A stretch of DNA of 64,000 bases from NCBI RefSeq assembly GCF_932276165.1, contig NC_064012.1, forward strand, positions 4,843,501-4,907,500. The letters are read 5' to 3'. The translations under genes and the position numbers were made by a program. Below, one piece after another: positions 36,601-44,075 of this stretch; position 1 is the stretch's first letter; each line of letters begins with the position of its first letter. The notes below the pieces were generated by a model. That model was given only the letters and a program-made list of their open reading frames with translations. It had not been told where the DNA came from and did not search any database. Source of the stretch: Plutella xylostella. Its lineage: Eukaryota > Arthropoda > Insecta > Lepidoptera > Plutellidae.

Positions 36601-37003
36601 GAGAGAGAGTTGTGTCACAAAGTCGGTTATTTACCCCCAACAACACAGGAAATAACTACTTACAAGGAACAATCTTTCCTATATACCCCTGTATTATTTC
36701 GCACGGATTTTGTATTTAGCGGCATACAGTCTTTCCCAAACACACATTTTACTACTTTAAGACCTCGCGAACTCAAAATGCAATAGAAAAGGCACCCACC
36801 TCAGCATGGGCGTATACTGCGCTCAGTTTCCCCGCGTCTCCGGCAGCCCTGGCGAAGTCGTTGGCCAGCCAGCCCCCGCTGCTGGCCAGATTCACCAGCT
36901 CATCAGTCAGGGTCTTGAAGAAACCCTTGGGATCGGAATATAGGGTCACGTCGCTGCATTTTGCCGCGTAAGCGGGATCCAACTCTTCGTATACTCGCGA
37001 CAT
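18668..37003 (-). CDS. Smyd4: SMYD4-like SET and MYND domain protein lysine methyltransferase, 12 coding exons
   Basis: Coding exons in order: 36800-37003 (ATG), 33401-33602, 32017-32199, 31272-31418, 23193-23338, 23011-23132, 22329-22465, 21683-22123, 21373-21556, 20900-21112, 19708-19849 and 18668-18868 (TAG). All borders are AG/GT and phases agree, giving 773 aa (vertebrate SMYD4 is about 800). TPR-type helices lie at about residues 90-210. The SET N-part 'GRFAVASSPIKTGDVLLIE' starts near 295. The MYND zinc finger is at about 329-373 (CLHC, CPKC, FC..AC, H..C). A Lys-rich insert with an NLS-like 'PKKSKMKSRKER' is near 430-450. Then come 'NAHEV', 'LFNHECYPAV' near 580, 'ENYG' near 614 (catalytic Tyr region) and post-SET CNCRAC near 638-643. 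The usual NHSCxPN reads NHECYPA, an altered SAM-contact motif. The family methylates lysines and SMYD4 acts in muscle/heart development; the role here is inferred. Confidence 0.85.
18869..19707. other. SMYD4 last intron
   Basis: AT-rich intron between the last two SMYD4 exons. No mobile element, RNA or separate gene is recognised; the short open frames on the + strand have no domain. Confidence 0.55.
20010..20865 (+). mobile_element. Non-LTR retrotransposon 3' fragment, antisense in a SMYD4 intron
   Basis: The + strand encodes the C-terminal end of a CR1/jockey-type reverse transcriptase. 'VTYLGMKIDENFGWTKHIDY' runs from about 20045 in an open frame to 20311, there is a frame break, then a second frame at about 20390-20646 holds the family's C-terminal region ('LPKLLNDLPTEIRDE'). 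It ends in a short tandem tail (about two ATTGAAAC units, 20838-20858). It is 5'-truncated, with no endonuclease and no YADD box, and cannot be autonomous. It is similar in kind to the tail fragment at 30346-30905. Confidence 0.7.
21557..21682 (-). other. 126-bp SMYD4 intron that stays in frame
   Basis: Donor GTACGT (from 21682) and acceptor ACAG (to 21557) bound 126 bp. Its length is a multiple of three and it has no stop in the reading frame. Spliced, the protein reads KKNERAITEL; retained, it would add 42 residues including several hydrophobic ones just before the SET core. The SET-domain match is better when it is spliced. Confidence 0.65.
23133..23192 (-). other. 60-bp SMYD4 intron that stays in frame
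   Basis: A donor GTACGC at 23192 and acceptor TTTTGAAG at 23133 bound 60 bp, 20 codons without a stop. Removal joins '..EPEPLD' to 'GRFAVASS', the standard start of the SMYD SET region. A 60-bp intron is short but known in insects. Read-through would add 20 residues. Confidence 0.55.
23694..23832. mobile_element. GGGGGGTCA-family MITE in a SMYD4 intron
   Basis: Starts 'ggggggttactcc', ends near 'gagtaacctctcc', and contains 'aaacgtgccgatagcac' and 'cacagctctcgttc' blocks shared with the copies at 6256, 10619 and 41454. The following 23833-24120 contains several 'cgaaagtgctgtcaa' repeats but no recognised element. Confidence 0.55.
24439..25065. repeat. Inverted-repeat-bounded 627-bp unit around a possible SMYD4 first exon
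   Basis: The left arm 24439-24527 and the inverted right arm 24977-25065 are both 89 nt and match at about nine of ten positions by eye. Both contain GTCGCAGGCATCTGGTT and CACTAGCCCGTTCATT. The 449-bp loop carries the short - strand exon at 24727-24814. The loop edges repeat cgtc/aacg words. It looks like a long-TIR DNA element or foldback. No clear target duplication was found. Confidence 0.7.
24727..24814 (-). CDS. Possible alternative first coding exon of SMYD4
   Basis: It runs from ATG at 24814 to donor GTACGT after 24727 (88 nt, ending in phase 1) and encodes 'MDLPIITQRADSFKEKI..' of Lys/Glu-rich character. It joins in frame to the exon at 23193-23338. The upstream TPR exon (31272-31418) also ends in phase 1, so 88 nt cannot be an internal cassette without shifting the frame, and no upstream acceptor fits. 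It can only be a transcription-start exon, giving a 557-aa protein without the TPR part. It lies within the inverted-repeat unit 24439-25065, and an upstream open frame starts at an ATG near 24889. Chance ORF plus donor is the alternative. Confidence 0.4.
25066..25531. other. SMYD4 large intron, unassigned
   Basis: Contains three TTAGG units in 'ttaggttaggttagg' (25072-25086) and a lone MITE end 'acaccctgtata' (about 25208). No gene or complete element is seen. Confidence 0.5.
25532..25683. mobile_element. Palindromic MITE, ATTCTGAAGGCGG ends
   Basis: A nearly perfect inverted repeat of about 38 bp (25532-25569 against 25645-25683, beginning ATTCTGAAGGCGGAAATTCT) brackets a 75-bp centre. It lies in a SMYD4 intron; non-coding. 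A stray partial end lies at 25491. Confidence 0.65.
25684..26310. other. SMYD4 large intron, unassigned
   Basis: AT-rich sequence. Overlapping open frames on both strands at 26083-26325 lack recognisable domains and splice context, and I do not consider them genes. Confidence 0.5.
26311..26533. mobile_element. TACACTCACG-family MITE
   Basis: Begins 'tacactcacgatcaatgaaa' and ends 'tttcattgctcgtgagtta', with the 'gctagtttaatga'-type interior shared with 45508-45803. Non-coding and in a SMYD4 intron. Confidence 0.65.
26736..27173 (+). CDS. LINE ORF1 protein, C-terminal part
   Basis: ATG at 26736, TAG at 27171-27173, 145 codons. It contains 'YTIVGKSKRPRN', 'VKKLKYIQAWMFAPTTTT' and a 'LWPPGVKYSDWFLARPR' end, matching the C-terminal nucleic-acid-binding region of CR1/jockey-type ORF1 proteins. 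The usual N-terminal zinc-finger/coiled-coil part is absent, so the reading frame is a 5'-truncated remnant whose ATG may be internal. Its end overlaps the ORF2 frame by about 110 nt (27064-27173), in a different frame, through a GC-rich Pro/Ala-coding stretch. Confidence 0.6.
   Translation: MSYTIVGKSKRPRNARSHNTVIEGVGKQNYGIKTVKKLKYIQAWMFAPTTTTDLIIDFLKKVIPSLTTHEEFHVEKRVINTDRHSSFIIGIREDKFDELKTPTLWPPGVKYSDWFLARPRHQRGHRESSPTRGSGPAPRAAAASD
27112..30075 (+). CDS. LINE ORF2: endonuclease and reverse transcriptase (CR1-like), intact
   Basis: An open frame to TAG at 30073-30075 (987 codons from a GTG; the frame is open from 27064). It starts with a Pro/Ala-rich leader and an APE-type endonuclease: 'HQNAQSLNNK' near 44, 'LAISEHWL', 'GDFNIDT' near 180, 'LDHVYV' and 'GDHLAV' near 245. 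The reverse transcriptase follows: 'LYKGKGKREDGNAYRPVAI', 'CCDLSRAFDVADH', 'GVPQGSSLSNIIFSLL' and the catalytic 'MYADD' near 720. A family-typical end ('YNKLPNDVKSM') closes it. The product nicks target DNA and copies the element's RNA by target-primed reverse transcription. No ATG lies near the start; the first internal Met comes after the endonuclease motifs, so expression probably depends on ORF1. No stop or frameshift was found. Confidence 0.88.
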   Translation: MSHPQPEAAAPRPAPPPPPTSPDAARAPPATARPAPPTYITVTHQNAQSLNNKTRRLEALLLHDLKCDILAISEHWLPLDKLKSTTILNYKLVSSYCRPNIEHGGTCIYIKNNLKAQPIAELCSLSVEQVCEVSAVKLVDLGLAVVCVYRSNLTHCNEFFPVFESLLSEIVVLNFPSVIIVGDFNIDTLVVSHNNKMLLDTITSYDMVNIVDFPTRVHGTSSTSLDHVYVRRRSGGPGGARAAPVTTHIGDHLAVRAQLDCAPPSRTPHTARIREMSRANKMNFVAAVRSVDWEAIYTAPADSTDVLATRILEILSSKFSICFPYKSKTFTAKSERWISEHTLNIKRLLFDLLELNSKIDDPDLHTMVNETTDKYKSMLALERTSYFTQKIASNENKCKAMWSVINTELDRGNRCSLDFTALVKSPDGSNYSSKRELLDAMNEQFVGAAAACGAPAAAVPLALAMLHGTRRPLDHSLRLKPFTPHEVYAIIVKRIPRKPSKDIYNISCELLSLVADSVAVALSTLYNRCIKEGIYPASLKRVKISPLYKGKGKREDGNAYRPVAIIPTPAKVLENGLSARLTMFLDAGNLLSDKQFAYRAGRSTTDLAREVVWGVLSARESNRHVAVLCCDLSRAFDVADHSVIAAKLEHYGIRGPALQLLVDFMSNRVQTVVGEGGASRSREMGTDLGVPQGSSLSNIIFSLLMNDLPNSIPDAQVTMYADDVAATVTGSSVDDLERRLCLVAGQLAHWFQANGLALNPKKTQVMLFNLAGRRSRPLQVKVGSEDLFQVDTSCFLGFKVDCGLSWSDHIDWLCGRLGGACFALQRLAGTVPREVARSCYFATIQSLLTYGIELWGRAADWHRAFVMQKRAVRAMARIKSDESARQYFVSLEILTCPSLYILSVALFVRKNLHLYKECRGARRRGQLLDVQHRLARSEQSVYVCGPGIYNKLPNDVKSMQTLQGFKYKLKKWLATQAFYTVGEFIDR
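30346..30905 (+). mobile_element. Non-LTR retrotransposon 3' end with TCTAA tail
   Basis: A short open frame (30366-30560) resembles the C-terminus of a CR1/jockey-type reverse transcriptase ('YCNMKDMSVREAKIKLKDCL'). An AT-rich 3'UTR and an 'aataaaatttctttttattt'-type end follow, closing in about five AATCT/TCTAA units (30883-30906). It directly follows the CR1-like element and could be a separate truncated copy or an older neighbour. Confidence 0.55.
31419..31630. repeat. Near-perfect palindrome with AACCCTT ends
   Basis: 31555-31613 folds on itself: 'gccagacaaagggttaagat' is matched by 'atcttaaccctttgcctggc' around a central 'atctgagtatagtattcaga'. An outer gaaggcc/ggccttc pair extends it. 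It is MITE-like, in the intron next to the fourth SMYD4 exon. Confidence 0.55.
32200..33400. other. SMYD4 intron 2, unassigned
   Basis: AT-rich intron sequence with no recognised mobile element or gene. The open frame that extends the 32017-32199 exon upstream to 32419 is intron read-through; the exon starts after TTTTACAG at 32200. Confidence 0.6.
33768..34035. mobile_element. Full-length palindromic MITE, TACAGGGTGTTGCAA family
   Basis: Ends TACAGGGTGTTGCAAAA and its complement, with TA on both sides (33766-33767, 34036-34037), as in Tc1/mariner-type insertions. The whole 268 bp is an inverted repeat: both halves carry the 'tatactaagccgaaacctac' / 'gtaggtttcggcttagtata' blocks and meet at a 'tttgttggtcacgtgact' centre. 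Relatives: 6422-6567, 39801-40435, and fragments near 1923 and 25208. It lies in a SMYD4 intron; non-coding. Confidence 0.8.
34711..35657. mobile_element. GGGTGGGTTGCACCA hairpin MITE split by an RTE insertion
   Basis: Left part 34711-34802 and right part 35613-35657 together form a hairpin of about 130 bp. 'gggtgggttgcaccatttaa' (left) pairs with 'ttaaatggtacaacccaccc' (right), and 'caaacgtcaaatcccttga' pairs with 'tcaagggatttgacgtttg'. The RTE insertion lies between the duplicated TTTGACGTTTGTAATA blocks. Confidence 0.8.
34803..35612 (-). mobile_element. RTE-clade LINE, 5'-truncated, nested in a MITE
   Basis: It is bounded by a perfect 16-bp target duplication TTTGACGTTTGTAATA (34787-34802, 35613-35628) and ends on its 3' side with a TATG tandem tail (34803-34818). 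The - strand frame encodes the reverse-transcriptase end and C-terminal region of an RTE polyprotein: 'LTNLRFADYIVLFA' (the FADD catalytic box altered to FADY), 'DIQYVNEYIYLGQLVSF', 'LKWNWAGHVCRM' and 'GRPRRRWRDDL'. The frame is otherwise open to its stop at 34836; the first twelve residues of the longest open frame come from the MITE. It is inactive. Confidence 0.88.
35658..36799. other. SMYD4 intron 1 of coding region, unassigned
   Basis: AT-rich sequence without recognised elements. The small + strand open frames (35878-36084, 36221-36409, 36465-36786) lack domains, splice context and codon character, and are not called as genes. Confidence 0.55.
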
Positions 37004-37006
37004 AGT

Positions 37007-39800
37007 CTGAAAGACAAGGGATATAGGTATCTATAGGTCACTGAAAACTACTTTCATATTAAACACTGGCACCAAGAATACATACATATGCCCATGATTC
37101 TAATCCCCGAGGGGTAGTCAGAGGTAAATCGCGAGCGAGCCACCCGCATTTCGCTGTACTTTTAATTGTACTCACGTGATAGGCCGCGAGCCGTATCGCC
37201 GTTATTTAATGAGTACAGCACCTATGGTAGAAGCTTGTTTCCTTCATCCTATGAGTGATTTGTAATTTAAGTGTAATTATTTAAATTTTCTTTGATGAAG
37301 CAAAAACCACCAGCCGTGCGATTCTATAAAGCTAATTGTCAAAACTCGATTCTGAATCCGGAGTGAGTTTTGAAATTGGCATTCTGTAATTTCCGCAATT
37401 TCGAGATTTTGTCAAATAATGTATGAGATGACTTACGTGAAGTGAAAGGTGAAGGGAGAATGAAGTTCGAAGTGAAATGTCTGATTTTACAGAATCGCAA
37501 AGCAGAAAGATCGTTAAGGTGTCATAAACATATTGAAATCAAATTCTGACTTTCAACAGGATTAATTTCGACGAAGATAAAAAAAGCTTTATTAAAAAAA
37601 ACGCGACGCCCACGATATAGCGAATAAAGAAAATAAAACAAAGCTTCATAAAAAGCGTATTGTTTTAAAAGCGTTGACTTACGAACAACAACATTGAATA
37701 ACGAATTCTCAAAACCCTCTTGTATGTTTGTAGTTTAAATGGAAAATAACATAGACAAGGCACAAAATTGTGTAGAAAACACATTGCTCTACCTAACTTC
37801 AGGCGCAAGACAATCATTGTATATTGAACACACAAGAATTGAAATCACTTAGAGGAGAGAACCTCCCTATAATTGGTAAAATAACCTAACCAACGTTCCC
37901 CTAAATTCAACACTAAAAGTCGCATAACTTTTGAATGGCTTAGCCGAAAAAAACGAGAATTAGATTAGTTCAGCCGTCTGAAAGCTATGCTACCACAGAC
38001 TGATACAAAGATACGTTAAACTTGAAACACCCCTCTTTTTCCGAGGCGTGTGACGAGGACTTTTATAGACTAAACAGGGGTGTTCTCAAATACTCTTGCC
38101 ACTTCCCACACATTCCCAGAACTATTCATTGTGTTAAAAAGTTATTTAATTCGTAACCTTTTCATATCATTCGCGTTTATGAGATTTAGCTATGACTATG
38201 AGTTTAAGATGGAAAATTAAAGTACTTAGTTAAATTAATATTAAAGACAGCAATTAACATAGTGTGTACCTTAACACAATCGTTTTTGGCCGAATTTTCT
38301 GTGTTAGTCACACACGGCATACAGCCACAAACAAAGATTGATTGAAATTAATATTATTATTTATTAACCTCTTCTTATTAACAGTATAACACTTCAACCA
38401 CACAAGGCGAATGTTGCGGTCGGTGGACAGTGTCTAGTGAATAGGGTGAATTTTATCAGGCTGAGGCCCCATTGGCGCGTTGAGTCGCGTCACCGCAACG
38501 CACCAATGGGGCCTTGCCCTAACACGAACCCGGGTGCTGTAATTCAGTAGCGGTGATTGAACCGATCGATGCGGTTTGACATTTCATCCCGCTCTGGAAA
38601 CGCCGAACCACTAGTTAATCTAATAATAGAGTTTATTGATTTGTTTATTTCATTTTCTCTAATCTGCAATAGAGCTACAATGTTTAGAGATTGAGCTGGT
38701 TCTCTCTTGGTGGTAGGTATGTAACGGAAAAATCGCAGTTTGGCTGGCATTGCTTGCTATGTACATACATACCTATTGTACATAGTGAGTGAGGTAGGTT
38801 ATGTATGCATCATTACGTTGCCCACCAATGTTTTGCAGCCAAATAATGGCAGCAACTCTGAAGGCTCCAATATTAAGCAGTTGTTGTGTGTGTAAGTATG
38901 TTGTAGTTGTTGTGTGATATTATGATAAGTATATTAATTTCCAACCTGCCTGCTAAGCGTGGAGATTATGGCAATAAACCTCCAGTCTAGACAAGGAGCC
39001 TATGTCCTACACTGGATCTGTTACAAGATGTGGGTGAGTTATGTGGTGTATAGCTGGTTGGTGGGTTCAACTGGGTTCAAACATCTTTTAGATGGACGGA
39101 TTCCATTACACGTCGACGCTCGATTTTCCATGGTATGTCACCAATAAATAACTGACGGATCGTCACTATGATCAGAATGAGAGAATAGAATACATAATAC
39201 TTTTATTTCAGACTAAACAAAACATGGAAATGCAATACAGAAAGATAACTTAATGTTGGGTTTTTAACTAAATAACATGGGATTGTGCTTCCAAATAAAG
39301 ATAATATAATTTCGAAAGAGAATCATCGATTAATAAAACCTATGAAGATTGATTAGCGTTTGGAGGTTTAAACGAAGTAACATTTACGTGTAGTAATTAG
39401 TCTCAAATTCAATACTACTTATTTGAAAATCTGAAAATAGTTGTCAAATTAAGTTCACGATAGAGCAACAACTTATAAGTATCGGTTTAGGTAACAAGTA
39501 CCTAATTGAGAATCAAAAGTTGTAGGAACATTATCTCTTTTCACATCATACCGTGGTATTTTTAATAAAGAAAAAACCTTTTAAGGTGAAGCTCGCGGGA
39601 ATGGCTAGTAGTAAATAATTTCCCTCGATCGCTAGGTCGGTTTTGTCTGAAGTCCTCAGTGCTGTGGTCGGTATATAGACTCGGTGCATATTATTGTTGC
39701 GGTCGATCCTATGTTCCTGAATCGAGCTACAGCCTCGAGCTACCGTTTGTATTCAAATTGTGGTAGCACCGCTTGTTAATTAACGAGACTGACATGCGTA
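37007..39800. other. SMYD4 5' intron with small MITEs
   Basis: The intron lies between the 5'UTR exon and the first coding exon. It contains a MITE candidate at 37316-37500 ('gtgcgattctataaa' against 'ttttacagaatcgcaaa'). A GC-rich hairpin is at 38466-38513 ('ggccccattggcgcgttg' against 'caacgcaccaatggggcc'). A 30-bp Helitron 3' stub at 39579-39608 ends 'ggctag' followed by T. Otherwise there is nothing recognisable. Confidence 0.5.
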
Positions 39801-40435
39801 TACATGGTGTTGCAAAAGAGACGTAGTAAGAAAGGGAAACTCTCGTTTGGGGAACATTTGTTGTTCTACGAATTTTGGAATCATGTGGAAAGTGCTATTA
39901 GCGATTATTGTAAGCGATAAGCCCTGAGCGCTCACTCACGAGTCACAGGGCCAATATATAAACAAGATTTATTCTACAAATTATGCAAATTATATACTTC
40001 GACGGTCGAATGGCGTAGTGGTTAGTGGCCCTGACTGCTATGCCGAAGGTCCCGGGTTCGATTCCCGGCTGGGGCAGATATTTGTTTAAATACAAATATT
40101 TGTACTCGGGTCTTGGGTGTTGATATTTATATTTAATATCTATCTATCTATGTATTTGTGTAGATATATCAGCTGTCCGATACCCATAACACAGGCTCTG
40201 CCTAGCTTGGGGTCGGATGGCCGTGTGTGAAGATGTCCCCACATATTATTATCATTATTATTATACTTAGCAAAAATATTTAAGAGCCCATGGCTAAATT
40301 AAAGTATTTTTGTCTATGATTATAGCTATTATTATCGCGTTTTCAAAAGCCGTAGTACAAGATTAATTTTGTCCAGAATGACCCCCACAGTCACTATCTT
40401 TCAGCTTACTATGCACAATTTTGCAACACCCTGTA
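39801..40435. mobile_element. TACAGGGTGTTGCAA-family MITE carrying a SINE
   Basis: Starts TACATGGTGTTGCAAAA, ends TTTTGCAACACCCTGTA, with TA flanks at both ends. The interior is diverged from the 33768 copy but keeps 'gtccagaatgacccccac'. It was later invaded by the SINE at 40000-40261. Confidence 0.65.
40000..40261 (+). mobile_element. tRNA-derived SINE
   Basis: The head resembles a tRNA with box A 'tggcgtagtggttagtgg' and box B 'ggttcgattcc' (40055-40065). The body 'ctgcctagcttggggtcgg' and an (ATT)n-type tail follow. A target duplication TATACTT flanks it (39993-39999, 40262-40268). It is not a functional tRNA gene: no cloverleaf 3' end, and the sequence runs on into the SINE body. RNA polymerase III would transcribe it and a partner LINE would retrotranspose it. 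Confidence 0.8.
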
Positions 40436-41299
40436 TAATATTCACAAACACTGACTCTACTAGTCGCCTGTGGTTGTAAGGTACATAGTACGTGTACATT
40501 CAACCAAAAAAATATGTTCCACTACTAGCACAAACACTTTCATAGTTTTAAGCTAGCCCTTTGTACTACTGTACAGTCAACGAAAGAATTAAGTATCCAG
40601 CCCCAGCGCCACTTTCATATTATTAATATAATACTCACGAGCGTGATGAATGACTCGAAAAATACTATTTATTAATAAAGTTATAGCTTGTACCTTTTAG
40701 ATTAAAATTTTCTGCAATCCATCTATCTAACAGCTGTAAATCTTGGATAGATACGTTTTGAATATGGGGCTATATTTTGTTTTATTTTTGTTGACTGTCC
40801 TACTCCTTTGCTGGGTCGGCAAAGGAGCATTGTTGCATCCACATTTATGCGTATATTATTAATTCACTAGATAGAAAAAATATACTTACTTGCTTACTTT
40901 TAATTGCATAATAGTACTAAATGAATAAGTCAATTTGCTAAAAATACATGCATAAGTATTAAAATTACTACAGCAATCAAAATTATTTTCCCTTTATTAT
41001 GAACGTAGTACATAAATAATATTGTAATCACCACTCAGTTTAGAACGCCGAGCTCAGCATAAAATGATACTGTAAGTACCATTTGACCTTTATCTGTTTA
41101 ATCGCTAACTATTTCTGACATAGTAGCTCCAGGACAAGGCTGTTAAATCGCATCTTTTTGTCAAAAAACAACACAAAAGTTTGCACCAACCTACCACCAA
41201 TTCATACATTCTCCCTCTTAAAAACTAATCACCAAAGCATAAAGGTTAAACAACGAAAGCTTGAAAGCCGAGATCACAAACAAATTGTAAAAAACTTAC
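40436..41299. other. SMYD4 5' intron, remainder
   Basis: No gene, RNA or complete repeat is recognised between the MITE and the 5'UTR exon donor. Confidence 0.5.
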
Positions 41300-41420
41300 C
41301 TTGCACAGTGATTTTAACGTTTATGTTGACATGATGGTAGAAAATTTCGACTAAGCGTCGTTGTCTTGATCGCATCGTGTATTTCGATAGCGCAGTCGTA
41401 TCTGCGCATGCGCGGGCTAT
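41300..41420 (-). promoter_or_regulatory. Smyd4: Putative SMYD4 promoter and 5'UTR exon
   Basis: On the - strand a strong donor CAAG|GTAAGT lies at 41299-41300; the matching acceptor TTTCAG is at 37007, just before the ATG at 37003. Upstream of the donor, GC content rises and a palindromic TGCGCATGCGCG (41403-41414) matches the NRF1 consensus, a motif frequent at housekeeping-type promoters. A three-codon upstream ORF (ATG near 41333) lies in the exon. The transcription start cannot be fixed from sequence alone. Confidence 0.55.
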
Positions 41421-41453
41421 ATTTAAAGTGCGCCGGAGTTAGCGCGCCGCTCC

Positions 41454-41585
41454 AGGGGGGTCACTTTCTACGACTAAGAACGAACGAGAACTGTCACGCA
41501 ATCGGCAAGCTAAATACAACGTGATAGAGCCGTAGTTCCGCGCTTCGGAAAAGCAAATCTGGTTAAGATTTAGGGAGTGACCCCA
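41454..41585. mobile_element. GGGGGGTCA-family MITE next to the SMYD4 promoter
   Basis: Starts 'ggggggtcactt' and ends 'gggagtgacccc', with 'cgaacgagaactgtcacgc' and 'acaacgtgatagagccgtag' inside, shared with 6256 and 10619. It lies within 50 bp of the GC-rich promoter region. Confidence 0.65.
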
Positions 41586-41708
41586 CTGCAAAGCTTAGGA
41601 TTTCAGTGTTGACCGGGCGTAGGGAGAGACGTGACGAGACACGGTTCATGCTATACGATATTGTATATGGTATTGTGGTTAAGGTTAAAACGTAACCAAG
41701 GTATATTA

Positions 41709-41956
41709 TACACTCACGGGCAATGAAAACCACCGGCCCATTCCACTGAGAAAAGCAACAAATCACACATAAACGGAAAATGCTATCTTAACGACACGAC
41801 TTCTCCAACATTAAAGTACATTTAATAGAGCATCAGGATATTACCAACTAAAAATGGTAATATTTTGTACAAATTTGAAATTAAGTTTTTGAAAAAGTCG
41901 GGGTCGTTTGGTGTCGACATTTTGTGAGTGGAACTTTTTCATTGCCCGTGAGTGTA
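41709..41956. mobile_element. TACACTCACG-family MITE, complete copy
   Basis: Begins TACACTCACGGGCAATGAAA and ends with the inverted 'tttttcattgcccgtgagtg' plus TA, flanked by TTA on both sides. The second layer 'gtggaactttttcattg' is also mirrored. Other copies: 26311-26533, 45508-45803, and partial 17718 and 46423. No transposase. Confidence 0.75.
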
Positions 41957-43099
41957 TTATAGTTTCTGAAGCTTTTAATGAATATACTCTCTTAGTTAAG
42001 GTAAAAAAGTACTTCTTATCATAGTTTTATCTCAGGTGGTGGCTGAAACAGCGGCCAACTGTAATGACTACTCAGTCGGTGGTAAACTGTTTGCCAACTG
42101 GAAACACAGTAGTATGGCCATACAAGAAAGAATTATAACATATGTTTTTATACTTCTGCTTTACGTATGGTGGCTATGGTTGTTCAGAACAGATTTTCGT
42201 ACCTATGTCGTATTTTTAGGCTTTCTGTAAGACTAGTATTAGGTACTTACCTACATAAATCATGCATAGCGTATATGTAGACATGATGTAGATACATAGA
42301 AGAAGTAACGTGTGCTATACGCAGTGATATAATATAAATATTTAATTAATTATTTAGAAGTATAGAATATGATTAGCCACACACTTTAGCTTCGTTCATT
42401 CAAATCATATATTTGTTCTATTCCTTATTGTTGCGCCGTTATTACCATGTTCATCGTAGTTTCACTAGTACCAGTTGGTTTGTTTAGAACATGTTTAGAA
42501 TGGAGTAAACTGTTGTTTAGCACTAAAACAGCCAATTATGTTTCGGTGAACCGCGGCCGACTCCGGCTAAACAAGATGGTTGTTTGCTAGGCGGCTATTT
42601 GCATTTTATGGCGAGATCCATTGTTAGCGATCGACGCTTCAACTTACCAAATACCAATGCACTATTTTTAATCTCAGACGTAAAAAGAGGGGTGTTTTTC
42701 GTTGTTGCTCACAAGAAGTTGCCTGTCAGAGATCGCTTTTAGCGATAAGGCCGCCCTTATTTTAGTATGGATTTTAAGTCTTAAATGTTATTTTAAGTGT
42801 TTTATGTACAATAAATAAAGTTATACTACTACTATTACTACTCACAAATCAATGAAGTTTTTTTAGATATCATGTACCTACATTAATTACTTAATATCAA
42901 ATAATTTTCCTTTGCTACGTCCTAAACTCACAACACAGCATTCAAAAATAAGGAAACGCCCGTAAAATTAAAATGTACGATCTGCAATAATGTTATAAAC
43001 ACGAATTCTATTATTATGTTTATGAACATAATCCTCGTGGACTTACAAGGGCTGCAGGGCGTGAATATAAATTAAACAAATCTACCATCTGCATGCGAA
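41957..43099. other. Intergenic stretch upstream of SMYD4
   Basis: No gene is recognised. The + strand open frame at 42036-42230 has no domain and no splice support. Confidence 0.5.
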
Positions 43100-43373
43100 G
43101 TGCGAGTTTTTCACAGTTTTAACAGTGAAAAGTAAACGTAAATTTGTAGGGCGCGGCAGAGTCGCCACCTAGCGGTAGGTAGGTAGGTAGGTACACAATC
43201 ACATGCTGCTCTAAGCGCGCCATCACATAAACAATATGAAGTCGTAACAACGAACGTCTCCTTCCCACTCGCAGATGTTTAATGTGTGAGGGAGATGATG
43301 TAGCGACCCTACCTCGGCGCCATAAAGAAATCACGTTTACTTTTCACTGCTCGAACGGTGAGAAAACTTGCAC
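43100..43373. mobile_element. MITE with CAGTGAAAAGTAAACGT ends
   Basis: An inverted repeat of about 40 bp. The left arm around 43100-43139 ('cagtgaaaagtaaacgt') pairs with the right arm around 43334-43373 ('acgtttacttttcactg' plus 'gagaaaacttgca'). A TAGG microsatellite (43175-43191) lies inside. Non-coding. Confidence 0.6.
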
Positions 43374-43477
43374 TAGGCTGTCTGAAGGGGAGGCTCGCCT
43401 ATTTCGAACCCTTCAGTAGCACGCAACCAGGAGGGCCTCTTTATATCATAACAAACTTATTTTCGGTGCGCTGCTGC

Positions 43478-43570
43478 GTAAACCACGACTCTATTACGTT
43501 GTATTAAACATGCCTACTACACGACAGCTCCCGTGAGTTAGTTTTTCGTCAGTATAGAGTAACCCTCCGC
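43478..43570. mobile_element. GGGGGGTCA-family MITE fragment
   Basis: 'ccacgactctattacgttgt', 'cacgacagctcccgtgag' and 'gtatagagtaaccctcc' correspond to one end of the MITE family. The other end is lost. Confidence 0.45.
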
Positions 43571-43874
43571 ACGCACCGTATGAACCGTATCTAATGATTG
43601 TGCTTTACTTATACCGGACGCGGGACGTGCTAACTTTAAATTAGCTTTCGAACTAGGCAGCTCGGATTGTTGAAAAACATTGCTTGCGTAACAAACTGGA
43701 TTTATTACATAAATAATGTATACCTGTAATGCTTTAGCAAAATCTCTGGACTGTACGATGAGATGGGATACGCAAACTTTTTGAAAGCTAAGCTAACGGA
43801 AAGAGGGTAAGAAAGGTTGAATTTTTATCAGTAAGCGAAGACTGCTGATTGATGTACCCGATACATAATAATCA

Positions 43875-44050
43875 CTAGATATTCCCGCGCGCTTCGCTTC
43901 TCCTTAAAAAGTTTTCCCGTGGAAATTCCTGGAGCCTATGTTCTTTCCCAGGGTATTCGTATGTATACCAAATTTCATTCAAATCCGTTCAGTAGTTTTG
44001 GCGTGAAAGAGTAACAGACAGACAGACACAGTTACTTTGCATTTATAATA
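43875..44050 (-). mobile_element. Non-autonomous Helitron 3' region (copy b)
   Basis: On the - strand it ends 'gcgcgcgggaatatctag' with CTAG (43875-43878) followed by T, the Helitron 3' rule. It carries the same 'gttactctttcacgcc' and 'ggatttgaatgaaatttgg' blocks as copies a and c. Confidence 0.7.
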
Positions 44051-44075
44051 TTAGTTAGGATTAGGATTAGGATTT

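Noticed and set aside
18668..37003. Two separate SMYD-type genes, one TPR-only and one MYND/SET
   Set aside because: Phases of the last TPR exon and first MYND-side exon agree, the joined length fits SMYD4, and no terminal exon or polyadenylation signal is evident after 31272.
40000..40075. tRNA gene
   Set aside because: Box A and B are present but there is no complete cloverleaf. Sequence continues into a SINE body with a tail and target duplication.
43175..43191. Functional tandem repeat (TAGG)n
   Set aside because: Short microsatellite within a MITE.
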